Source of the DNA: Plumapathes pennacea
Lineage: Eukaryota; Cnidaria; Anthozoa; Antipatharia; Myriopathidae
DNA length: 64,000 nucleotides
NCBI GenBank assembly: GCA_964036295.1
Contig: OZ038468.1
Span: 15,266,683-15,330,682 of the forward strand
Direction of reading: 5' to 3'
Positions 1-9,995 of the stretch are shown here, in pieces (the first letter of the stretch is position 1; each line of letters starts with the position of its first letter). The notes below the pieces were generated by a model. The model made no database searches. It saw nothing but the letters and a program-made list of their open reading frames with translations, and had not been told where the DNA came from. The translations under genes and the position numbers were made by a program.

Positions 1-72
1 AGCTGATTAAACTATCAATTCTCACTACATCCCTCATACAGTTCCTTTTAAAAAGGTTGGGAGAATCTGTAC
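1..72 (-). repeat. Fragment of the TTAA/CCCTTT MITE family
   Basis: Read on the minus strand, this stretch matches the 5' half of the dispersed element seen complete at 52726-52936 and 51233-51439. It carries the shared blocks for 'agattctcc', 'gatgtagtgagaattgat' and 'tttaatcagct'. It lies in an intron of the RCC1-like gene and continues past the left edge, so its termini cannot be seen. Confidence 0.75.
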
Positions 73-2275
73 CTGTGACTGCAGCTGAAGTGTTTTCTCC
101 TCCAGATATACACACAACCTTTTCATCAAGTGGGATGTCAAACTTCACCTCTGCTGGTCTCTCCCTAAATTTCACTGCTTTGCCTTGGCCCAGCTGACCC
201 TACAAGGAATCAACATAGCAAAATTTAGAGCCTGCAGTGTGATACAGAGTTGTATGCACGTGCAAATGAAATCCTAGCCTGCACACAGGCTCTCTGCTTC
301 AGTTTTTTGTCGAGCAGCCCACATGGATGAACTGGGGCGAGTCTAAAAGGACTTGGGGGATGGGGGTGGGAGGGGAGAAATGGAGAGCTCTCCTTTCTCC
401 CCCTCCCCCCCTCATCTTTATTTTTTACCTCTCCCCAGCTCACCCGCGTGTGTGCTCATCAAAAACTGAAGCAGAGAGCCTGTGTGCAGGCTAATGAAAT
501 CCAAGTGTAGTCCCCATCCCCTAGCAGACTTTAAAATGCAACATACTTCAAAGTTATTTCCCCAGGTGAATACTCTTCCATCAGACAGCAGCAAAACAGA
601 ATGTGAGTCTCCCCCAGCTAGACAAGTGACAAAGGCATTGGAGTCAGTTGGTGTGCACAGAGGAGAGAGTATGTCTGTTCTTGATCCACAAGCCTTTCCA
701 TATCCCCAAGAATAGACATTGCCTTGACCTGTGGGTCAATTAGAAGGGATTAAAATGGAATGGAAACTTTCATGAAAAATGGAGCAAAAGAGAGGCAGAC
801 AGAAACAAAGACAAAGACAAAGCAAGCAGAGACAGAGGAGATATATATATATCAAGTGTCAGTAGTGACATAAAAAAAACCATGATTTAGGGGACATGTC
901 CCTTGCAGCTCTTATTGGCTTGCCACGCAATGCACAACAGCTGTAAGAGAGAGACTATATGCAACAACAAACAATGCACAGCTTTTATTTAAAAAACTCA
1001 TTGCCATAAGCATTGGCTTGGTCCTGCGGTCCTCATCATTATCAATACACACATGCAATACTTTAATACTCCCTGACCATGTGCTGTAACTTATACTCAA
1101 TCACGTGTTTCGTCACATAATCAATCTACAGAGCAGTGATAAGATTACTACACATACCATCAGCCACAAGACTGTGACTATTTCCACACGCCACCAAGCA
1201 AACACCAGTCACGTCAGGAACGTTGAGAGGACACTCACTGTCCACACAATCTCCTGTCCCTAACTGACCCCTGTTGTTGGCCCCCACAGCCGCTACTCTG
1301 CCGTCCTTAAATAAGAATACAGAGTGCCGTGCCCCACAAGCAACTTGGTGTACTGGCCGATGCAGTAGTGTGTCTACAAAGATGGGTCTTAGCTGGAGAA
1401 TGAAATAACTTTGGTTAACTCAAAGTGGGGTAGGCTGGGCATACGATGACGAGTTACGGTAAACAATATCATTTGGTAAATTCTATGTTGGTGTTTTGAT
1501 GCTGCCAAGTTTGTGAATAGGCAGTGTAGACTCTCACAACCATTCAAGTAAAATATTGAGTTCATGAATGATATGTAATGAGAATTGGCAATAATTAATA
1601 TCACCTATCATCTGAGCAAGTTAGAGTACAGTTTTTTGTACATCAAAACCCAAGATCTCTGTAAGTTAGTTAATTGGTCACTCCTGAAAGTGAAAAGTTG
1701 GGTCTACTATGGAAACCCATTTCTAAACACTTCAATGAGTCATTGGTTCACACAATTCTCACAATAGTACAATAAATTATGTCAGTTTGAGGCATGAGAC
1801 TGTTTCATTGAGAAGCATTGGGTACAACTTACAGTACCGACGTAACTTTTGTTTGATTGGTACTGTACCTGATTTTCTTTAAAGTCAGGCCTCCTAAAGT
1901 CATAACCCAGCTGTGCAGAATAGTTATTTCCAAAGCTGAATGCATCTCCATCTTCAGTCCACACAAAACTATGCCTTGTGCCACAGGTGATGCCCTGCAG
2001 TTTTGTGCCAGACGACACACCAAGCAACACACGTTTGGGCTGAGGGTTAGTGTGAGAGGTGCCGAGTCCAAGCTGGCCACTGTTGCTGTTTCCCCAACTG
2101 TATAAATTGTTGTCGTCTGCATGGCAAATACATGATTGTCCAATTAGTGGGATGCAAATACAGTCAGACCTGATTAAGTGAACACCTTTGGGGAATTGTG
2201 AAGGAGGAAATGTTTTGGAGGGAATTTTGTGTTTACAATGTGAGGGTGGGGCTCATATTCAGTTGGTGTGTGTGT

Positions 2276-2306
<31 letters not shown>

Positions 2307-3515
2307 GGGGGGGTGGGGTGGTGCTTTATTCACAGAATTTTATGAACTCCAGGGCAAGGGGAAATGCATCCACAAATATCACAGGCAGCCCAATCTTCTG
2401 TTAGAAATGTTTCATTTTTTCAAAAATGAAAAAAAAAAATACTGAACTTATCATGTTCCTTGTGTTGTTTTAAGTCTCAGACTCGGGGGGGGGGGGGGGG
2501 GGAGGGGCACTAATTTTGGAGGGAATTTAGTGTTTATGGTGATTAAGAAAATGCCCACATTGTCAACACATGGAAGACGAAAAACATTTCCTCCTCAAGT
2601 GTCAAATATAGCACCGACAAACGTAACGCTCTTTTTCAAGAAATTAACAAGTCAGTGACCAACTACAAAGAACTTATTTCACCCCAAAATTACAAAACGG
2701 AAATACCAAAATATATTTATGAGTGTTTTAAAATTAGGAAAAACATATAGCTTTTACAAAGTTATCATCATACACATACCTAATGTTACATAATACTACC
2801 TGAGTATACTATTAGAGAAAAAAAACCTACATACAGTCAGTCACATGGTTCACTAATAATAGTTGTCTTGTCTTGTCTTGTCTTGTCTTGATGTGGGGGT
2901 GGGGCTTTATTTTAGAGAGGGCTCATATTCAGTGGGGCATATTTGCAGAATTTTATGGTAATACCAGTTACTATGAACCCCAGGGCAAGGGGGAGAGTGC
3001 ATCCACAAATAAGAAAAAAAAAAAAAAAAAAAGTTCGAAATAGTGGGGTTTCAAAATAGCCAATAGTAAATGCCTTAAAAAATATATCCACAGGGATTTG
3101 GCTTGACTTCGAAATATCGGGGGTTTCAAATTATTATCCGAGTTCGAAATGGTGAGGTTCGACTGCACGCCCTGTGCTATTTCGCTCGAAGGACCTTTTT
3201 GGTGGGCTTATTTTCAGGGAGGGCTTACAGTGTATATACATTACCTGTAATAGCCAGAGTGTGACTTGAGCCACACACCACACTGGTCAGCTGCCTGTCT
3301 TGTCCAAGCCACAAGGGGACCCCCACAGCGTCAGCACAGTGCACATCATTCAAATGACCATGGCCATGTTGACCAAATTCACCACAGCCCCACACTACAA
3401 GGAGCCCTCCCTCAAATGATGGGCCTTGGGCGATTAAAAGTGGTCCTGAGTCAACTGGAGCTTCATCATGGTCATCAGTGTGAATAGTTTCGTGATCATT
3501 GCTTGGCAACAACAT
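73..3515 (-). CDS. RCC1-repeat protein, 5' part (gene continues off the left edge)
   Basis: Five minus-strand exons join in frame: 3515-3245 (start codon at 3515), 2116-1869, 1392-1158, 728-547 and 199-73. All have GT-AG borders and matching phases (1,0,1,0,1). The translation is a run of RCC1 repeats, recognisable from repeated pieces such as VVWGCGEFGQHGHGH, LYSWGNSNSGQLGLGT, AAVGANNRGQLGTGD, VYSWGYGKACG and GQLGQGK, each followed by a CG..HS-type segment (VACGARHSVFL, VACGNSHSLVADG). RCC1 repeats fold into a seven-bladed propeller used for guanine-nucleotide exchange or protein binding. The first about 30 residues are acidic and have no repeat. The C-terminus is missing, so I cannot tell a bare propeller from an RCC1-BTB, SERGEF-like or HERC-like protein, and I give no symbol. 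The start lies 490 bp from the divergent DED-NB-ARC gene. Confidence 0.88.
2266..2503. repeat. GT and poly-G simple repeats
   Basis: A (GT)n run at about 2266-2290 passes directly into a long G run (about 2290-2313), and a second G run occurs at about 2484-2502. Both lie in intron 1 of the RCC1-like gene. Apparent ORFs here are low-complexity artefacts. Confidence 0.9.
2543..2752 (+). mobile_element. Degenerate 3' end of a non-LTR retrotransposon (LINE) ORF2
   Basis: The plus strand reads LRKCPHCQHMEDEKHFLLKC, then after one stop or frameshift DKRNALFQEINKSVTNYKEL and a tail rich in K, Y and I. The C-x2-C ... H ... C arrangement followed by a short basic tail is typical of the C-terminal end of many LINE reverse-transcriptase proteins. 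The fragment is broken by frame changes and only about 200 bp long, so it is a dead relic. It sits in intron 1 of the RCC1-like gene, opposite to that gene. A short (TTGTC)n run at about 2866-2890 follows but may be unrelated. Confidence 0.6.
2866..2890. repeat. (TTGTC)n microsatellite
   Basis: About five tandem copies of a TTGTC/TCTTG pentamer lie in intron 1 of the RCC1-like gene. A poly-A run at about 3011-3031 lies in the same intron. Confidence 0.9.
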
Positions 3516-4005
3516 GTTGCTAGTGTATGGAATAAATAATCCTACATGTTGAGAACGTCACCAGCCATTCCAAGACGACTAATGTTGGAATCTTTGCTGA
3601 TGGATCGACAATAATTGCTTTAACTCTCACAACTTTGGAACGAATTAATCTTGCAACCTTTCCATCTATTTACATTCCAAGATCGACGTCACATTGTTCC
3701 AAACCATATGCCACAAATTTCCAACTCCTTCTCAGTAGATCGTCGTTGTAAAAACTTTCAAATTGTCCTCAAAGATTCCAAATAAATGTAAACAAAAACC
3801 ACAAACGTTGCATTGTTTTCCTCTTGGCATTTGAAGTTTGGACTAAGCCTGCGATCTCGTGGGTCAGCAAACGTTCGGAAAATACCCGGAAATATTCGAG
3901 ACAGGTCCGACAATTACCCGAAACCATATACGGCAAGTTTCCGGTTTGAGGAGCAAGACGTGACAGACACCACTGCTCTGTTTATGGCGAAATTCTTTAG
4001 TTTCG
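3516..4005. promoter_or_regulatory. Shared intergenic region between divergent RCC1-like and DED-NB-ARC-TPR genes
   Basis: These 490 bp separate two start codons that point away from each other. The stretch must hold both 5' UTRs and both promoters unless non-coding first exons lie elsewhere. I see no convincing TATA box. An ORF on the plus strand runs into the DED exon in another frame and is not supported as coding. Confidence 0.5.
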
Positions 4006-7000
4006 ATGATGGAGCCTCGCGTGGATCCTTTTCTTCAAACCTTGTTGTCCATATCGAGAGAGCTGGAGGATGATGATTTCAAAAATCTCAAGTTCTTGTG
4101 CGAAGGCACTGTACCGTTCGGACGACTGGAAACAATATCGCGACCTCAAGAACTTTTCATTGAGTTGATGCACAGCTTCGCACTAAACAACGATAACAAG
4201 GATTACTTGGCTGTTCTGCTGTACCACATCGGACGCCACGATCTCCGAAATCGGTTGCTTGGAATCGAAGGTATTGTTCGAGCGCACTTGACCAGACGTG
4301 TTTATACGTCGCGTAAGTTGAATCCAGTTTACAATGTTCATCAATGTTCATGTCTGTACCCTTGAGTTATTTCTATCAAGGAAGAAGTTCATGAGGCCCT
4401 ACCAATTCTATGATAGCAGACGTTTTGATAAATCGGCAAAGAGCGGGCACCGAGATGGCGGTGAAGTAATAATTGCTTACATAATTATTGTATTGCACCT
4501 GTTGATTGGACTCAGCTCAGCCCGATCGATGCGATGCTGGATGACTTTGAGCGGAGTTTTAAGCTGAAATTTCTTCTCTGCCTCTTTGAAAATTAGCATT
4601 TCGAAACTCACAAAGATCAGTGGTACAATATTAATATGCGTAAAAAAACTCCCGAACGTTAAATGGATTGCAACAGACTACGCCCGCAGACATGCTAAAC
4701 CTAAACTTGCAAATTGAAAACATACAAGCTGTTTCTATGTGCAATTTCTTTATGTGCATAGGATCAAAATGTTTTATTTGGAATAGTTGAATAATGAATA
4801 TAAAAATAAAAGACACTCACTTCCTCATTCGAGTCAAACATGCATGATGTTGTTTATACAAAGATTATAATTTTGAAAACTTTTTTAAACAATATTTCAT
4901 GCTTACTGGAATATGCAATGTTTGGCACAACTAAAAATAATTATAGCGATTCACACATCAACCCCAAGTCGATATAAGTTATTCGTAAAAATAAAAAGAG
5001 ATTTTAGTTAGATATTTTTAGGTCAAGAAACATCAAGGGTGCTAAGAAGCCATGAAATCAAACTTACTCCTGCACTAATGGCATTGTAAACTGTGATGAA
5101 TCTGTGACACTGACATTAATTCTAAATAGGTTGTTTATCTAGCTTCCAGTAGTTTGTTTAGCTTTTTCCAGGTACAGTTGTATTCACAGGCACTCACCCC
5201 ACACCACCCCATTGTACAAGATGTTCCGGGGTGAGGGGGGTTCTCCCTTATATGATCCATATAGGTATGTGCTGCCCTAAAGGGTATCATTTTCAGCATT
5301 TAGTCTGAAATAGGGTAATTGATTTTAACCTTCGGTCTGCAATAGAGTTTGAGATTTTGATATTTGGTCTGAAATAGGGTTGAAAATTGTACATTTTGGT
5401 CTAAAATAGGGTTGAAAATCACAAATTTTGGTCTGAAATAGGTAAGGATTTTTAGTCCTGGGCAGCACACTCTCACCCAAAATTTTGAGGAGTGCCCCAC
5501 CCCTCCTCCTCCGGGAAAATGTGACTGCAGTCTTTCTGAGAGCAGAGGTACTAACTTCTCTTTTATATTTTAGGATCCTCTATAAGTAATGCATTTGGTC
5601 ATGTTGGGGGCCTTCCTTGTAAGGTCCCCCATTTTGTTGGCCGTGCCGATGAGTGTGCCCTAGTCCAGACAAAACTCACCAAGGAGCCCTGCAGGATAGT
5701 GACAATCACAGGATCCCCTGGGTTTGGGAAGTCCTGTGTCGCTGTTCAAGTTGGCCATGATCTCTTGCATCTTGGCATTGGTGTTTACTACATTTCCCTA
5801 CGGGACTTCACTTCAATGTACAGCATGGTTAATGCCCTGTTAGGTGCCCTCCAGTTAGTGGCAAGTAAAGAACCCATTCAGCAGGCACGCTACTGCCTCT
5901 CAACGCTGACCCAAGAAACTGTCATCATTCTTGACAATGCAGAGGACATGCTTCAACCACACCTCAAGGATGAATTCTGCAACTTCACCCAGGCTGTAGC
6001 AGAGACGGCTGGCTGTGTGAAGTTCCTCATCACATCACGGCAGGCAATCACGTTTTTCTCTGTTGATATGCATGAGCTTCGCTTAAGCTCATTGCGTCTG
6101 GAACATGCTACAGAGCTTTTATTGAGTTCCAGCTCCAAAGTTTCCCCAGAAGATGCAGAGAAGCTTGCCAAGCACTGTGGTGGAGTGCCACTGGTTCTTC
6201 GTACCACTGCCTCGATGTTGGCCAAATCAATTGATGCCAAGGTGCTACTGGCAGAGTGTGAGAAGAGCCCAACCAGGGCCTTCAAATCATTTAGTTTGAA
6301 CACGCTGTCCCATGGTCACCAGCTCTTCCACTGCCTTGGCATCTGTTTTGACCGCCTCGAACCTGATCAACAGATTGCTCTGGTGTCTCTCTCTGTCTTC
6401 CCAACTACATTCAGAATCTCAGATGCACAGTTCATCTTGCAAGGTCTCTCAGAATGCCTGTTCACTTTAGAGATGATGCTGCTGGGGCTCATAGATTGCT
6501 CGTTACTGCAATACGACTCCTACTCGAAGGAGTACTCTGTGCATAGAGTCGTGCAGGCCTTCTGTAAAGACCACATACAAGAGGTTCCAAAGCTGCATGA
6601 GACATTTCAAAGTGCCAAGAAGATATTCAACCTTCATTACCTTTCAAAGCTTAAAGACCTTTTCCAGCTTTTTTTAACTAAAGAAGGCATCAAAGCTGGA
6701 ACGACCTTCTTGGAGGACAGACGCAACTTCAGGCAAGTGCTGCTGGATGCCGTGAAGGAGCCGGACACAGAAGAGCTGTGCATTGACATAGCAAATGAAG
6801 TGATGCCTTTTCTCGCCAAAGTCTTCAGGAAAGAAAAATTCCTCTCTGTGTATGGTGTTTACACACAGCTGTGCAAAAACAAGGGAGATGAGAAACGCTA
6901 CAGTGACTGCCTCACCTCAGAAGCATACTGCATCCTCTCACACTGTGCCTGCCATTTGCCATGTCCATCAGCTGTGTACAAGTTTGAAGAAGCCAACAAA

Positions 7001-8032
7001 ATTCAAAGTCGCCTTGGTGATGAAACATCTGTGATGCGAGCATTTGCCCTCAGTAAGTTTGGCCGCTGTCTTGCCCAATCAAAGGAGTTGAACAAAGGAA
7101 AGCTTTTGATCGAGAAAGCTATTACTATCAGAGAAGCTCTAAAGGACAAGCTATTTGTTGCTGTAGCTTACAAGGACCTTGCAGGTGAGGCAATTAAATA
7201 ACAGTTATACAATGGTTTTATATATTCCAGCTGAAATCATCCCCAATACTGTAAGCCTAACCCCAGGAACTTTTCGTCATGGCTACATATCCCCTATCCC
7301 CTGGCAAGGAAAACCTGGCAATTCACCCTCTTTCCATTTAAGGTTGTTTTGCAACATCTATACCAAAGGGCAACCTGGTCTGATGAATTCCCTGGGGGAG
7401 AGGGGATGGATGGGGTTGGTAACAGCTGGAACTGGGTGAATTTGCAGTCTATCACTCACCTTGATAACCTTGTTATGTTATTGTTATGCAGCTGCTTATG
7501 CCTTCAAATTTGCAGTCTATCACTCACCTTGATAGCCTTGTTATGCTATTGTTATGCAGCCGCTTATGCCTTCAACGAGGACCACCTGACAGCAAACAAA
7601 CTCAGAGAAGAGAAGGTCCTGCCAGTCTACCAAGAGTTGCTAGGCGACCATGCTTACACAGCCACCTTAATGGACGATGCCGGAACATCATACCAGTCCC
7701 TTGGAGACTACGACAATGCTGTGAAGTATCTCAGAGAGGCATTGAGCATGCGCGTCCGTGCCCTTGGAGATCACCAAGAAACCGCCAGATCTTGGCATGA
7801 TCTGGGCAAAGCACTTCAAGCCAAAGAACACCACAACGAGGCTCTGGAGGCGTTCAAAGCGGCGCTGACCATTCAGCTGAAGGTACTGGGGGCTCACCAG
7901 GAAACCGTGAGGTCCCACCACGAGGTCGCTCAACTGCTGCGCGTCCTGGGTCGACACGAGTCGGCCTGTGATGAGGAAAAGAACGCAGATCAGATGCTGT
8001 CTGCCATAAAAGAGCTGCAGCCAACAGACTAA
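4006..8032 (+). CDS. DED-NB-ARC-TPR protein (STAND-class signalling ATPase)
   Basis: Three exons join in phase 1: 4006-4270, 5574-7184 and 7560-8032, giving 782 residues. The start could also be the next Met at 4009. Exon 1 encodes a death effector domain (residues about 8-86) that ends in an RxDL-type motif (GRHDLRNRLLG). Exon 2 encodes an NB-ARC module: P-loop GSPGFGKS (135-142), Walker B IILDNAED (Asp about 209), sensor KFLITSRQ, a GLPL-like CGGVPL, and a YSVHRVVQAF segment in the MHD position. A helical region follows. Exon 3 encodes about three TPRs of kinesin-light-chain/NPHP3 type (SLGDYDNAVKYLREAL, HNEALEAFKAAL). DEDs bind FADD- or caspase-8-type partners, and NB-ARC proteins switch by nucleotide exchange and oligomerisation. 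A role in death or immune signalling is inferred. It is paralogous to the gene at 37790-41951. Confidence 0.88.
5195..5515 (+). repeat. Dispersed repeat with internal 'GTCTGAAATAGGG' units, copy A
   Basis: This intronic element holds four to five spaced repeats of 'ggtctgaaatagggtt(gaaaat)' between a 5' flank reading 'tgctgccctaaagggtatcat' and a 3' flank reading 'gggcagcacactctcaccc'. A nearly complete antisense copy lies at 53655-53960. Partial copies lie at 26565-26715, 42775-42925, 47315-47460 and 59535-59755. It has no coding capacity and its class is unknown. Confidence 0.8.
7441..7576 (+). repeat. 68-bp tandem duplication spanning the exon 3 splice acceptor
   Basis: Two head-to-tail copies (7441-7508 and 7509-7576) differ at only a few positions. 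Each contains the end of intron 2, a 'ttatgcag' acceptor and the first about 17 bases of exon 3. The second acceptor (exon from 7560) keeps the frame. The first would add 68 bases and reach a TGA after about 13 codons. Confidence 0.92.
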
Positions 8033-8116
8033 AGGTTAGAAACCACGAGTCAAAGGTTACGAAACTATGCAAAGCCATTAAAATACTTTCGCTTGTTCAA
8101 AAGACCCCACCCACAT

Positions 8117-8444
8117 AAAAAGGACGGGGATGCTCATTGGGAATTTTCGTTTTGACCCCTAAGAGGTACTAAAATGGGCGTAACTCGAGAAAAGGACTAA
8201 AAGGTACAAATAAAAGCATACCAAAAAATTTAAGTTTCGAGGCCTTTAATTGCTATAAAGATGATAGCATCAAGCACTTTATCTCTTGCTGCTTTAAAAG
8301 CACTGTCATTAATCTTCACACGTGACGCCTAAACGGTACCACGTCACAGAAAAATGTCATCGTTTGATGTTGAGCAGCCTAAGCGGTAGCAAAACCCGTG
8401 CTTTTGACCCCTGAGAGGTACGACGAGCATCCCCGTCCATTTTT
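8117..8444. mobile_element. Inverted-repeat element (MITE-like) in the 3' flank of the DED gene
   Basis: The ends are inverted: 'aaaaggacggggatgctc' on the left and 'gagcatccccgtccattttt' on the right, and inside them 'ttttgacccctaagaggta' recurs as 'ttttgacccctgagaggta'. There is no coding capacity. It starts 85 bp after the stop codon of the DED-NB-ARC-TPR gene, so it probably lies in its 3' UTR. It contains an AATAAA at 8209-8214 that could serve as that gene's poly(A) signal. Confidence 0.65.
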
Positions 8445-8571
8445 ACAGTATCGCAAGAGAATTTTATGCCATGATAGAGTTCACGATGAATTCCTCATCT
8501 TAACAACAACGAACGGCTTCTCAAACGTCAACACCAAAAAAATAAACATGCCATATCTTTCAAATCTGATT

Positions 8572-8735
8572 CCCGTCAACTCCCTAAAAGACGGACACCC
8601 TCGGGACCAGCTCCAACTGTCCGTTTTACAGAGGTGTCTGTCTTAAAGAGAGTTCAGTTAGAGTAAATGACTGAAGAAACGGCAGGGGCCGCTCCTACCA
8701 GGTGTCCGTCTTAGAGAGGTGTCCGTCACTGTACA
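8572..8735 (+). repeat. Dispersed 'GGACACC / GTGTCCGTCTTA' repeat, copy A
   Basis: The sequence 'agacggacaccctcgggacc', followed by alternating 'gaggtgtctgtctta' blocks, recurs at 47483-47565 (partial, same strand) and at 62895-63072 (complete, opposite strand). All three share 'cagctccaactgtc'. It appears to be a short non-coding interspersed repeat of about 165-180 bp. Confidence 0.85.
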
Positions 8736-9056
8736 TGCAAAATCACTCGTTCATTTCCTTTGGAATGGTTGGGAGCATTTGAATTTTTGAGTTCAAGAGT
8801 GAATGGATAGCTGGAGAAATTGCGCGTCACGTAAAGCTCGCTGTGGTAGCTATACAGTAGATAGTCTGTTTAAAACTTCTGAACACTGAGGATTCTCCCC
8901 TTAGGAATTTCTGAAACACAAGACACAAGCCATGTTGCTGCCGCTTGTACCTAGTGCCATAGTCAACTTCTATTTCGTCTGTACATGGTTTGTTTAGCAT
9001 GAAGGGTGTTTTGTATGAGTGCTATAACGGCGAAATCTACATATTACGTTGTCTAA

Positions 9057-9544
9057 CAATCTTAATATATGAGACATTAAACTGAAGCCAAGAGCGTTTA
9101 TGTGTCTCTTGTCTTGCCACATAAAGGAGCCCTCTCAGCCTTTTTAATGTTTTTTTTTTTGCTTGTATCTGGAAAACCCAAGGCTTAATTTGGTTCCCAA
9201 CACGACAGAACGTAATCAATCAAAAGAAGAATAGGTTAGTAGCACTTTTAGATCAAAAGAAACTAATCTTCTCCTCAAACGAGTCGGATGGAAGTGGATT
9301 GCTATTCGTCTTTCGACTTTCAGGGCCCCAAAAATTGCGGAAGCGAGGATTTCGGCGCGCAAAGGACTGTGGTTGAGAGGGCCCCTTTAAACAACAATTA
9401 CTACTGCGCACGCGCGCTCTCTCTCTCTCTCTGGCTCCTCAACAGGGCGATTTGCGCATGACGTGTACCTATCGTATCTACCAATCTTAATATATGAGAC
9501 TTTAAACTAAAACCAAGCTCGTTTATGTGCCTCTTGTTTTGCCG
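9057..9544 (+). repeat. Pair of direct repeats 425 bp apart
   Basis: The segment 'caatcttaatatatgagac', extending to 'gtttatgtg.ctcttgt.ttgcc', occurs at 9057-9119 and again at 9482-9544 with about 85-90 percent identity by eye. A second shared block, 'tctggctcctcaacaag/gg', lies at about 9430-9446 and 9580-9595. This suggests a local segmental duplication. Confidence 0.7.
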
Positions 9545-9824
9545 TTTGAAAAACAATTCTTACTGCGCTATCTCTCGCATCTGGCTCCTCAACAAGCCCG
9601 CCTCGGCTTAGTCTCTCTATTCAAATATTTAGCTAAATTGCGTTTCGACCGCGCTCAGGCATTCATCAAAATGAAGTTTCCTATTGCGAATGTCAAGCGC
9701 TCGGTTATCTTACAAAAAAACAAAAACAAAAACAAAAAAAACAAAAAAAAACTGAACTCTCTGAACAAAATGAAAACAAACCTCCGGAAGTCTGGCTAAC
9801 TGAGCTAAAGCGGAAACACTGCAA

Positions 9825-9995
9825 ACTTGGTTCTTACGGGCGACGCGAAAACGAGTGTAAAACACAAGAGTCCTTATTATTTTACAATGAAAACGGGCTC
9901 GACACAAGCACAAGGATAAAATTACAGTTTCCTTTCCCTTGTGCTTGCATTGCCCGTTTTCACTGACGCGGCATATCTCTGCACTTGCGCCCTTA
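9825..9995. repeat. Inverted-repeat fragment related to the element at 52591-53211
   Basis: The blocks 'acacaagagtccttatt', 'cacaagcacaagg' and 'cccttgtgcttgc...cccgttttcactgacgcg' form opposed arms. They resemble the outer part of the larger element in a GBA2 intron, which has 'ggactcttgtgcttgtgctt' and 'gttttcacgcgtgacgc'. The fragment is degraded. Confidence 0.5.

Noticed and set aside
3150..3175. A tRNA B-box-like 'ggttcgactgc'
   Set aside because: No A box or cloverleaf arms can be drawn around it.
3813..4073. An 86-codon plus-strand ORF overlapping the DED exon
   Set aside because: It is in another frame from the DED and ends inside it. It has no acceptable continuation.
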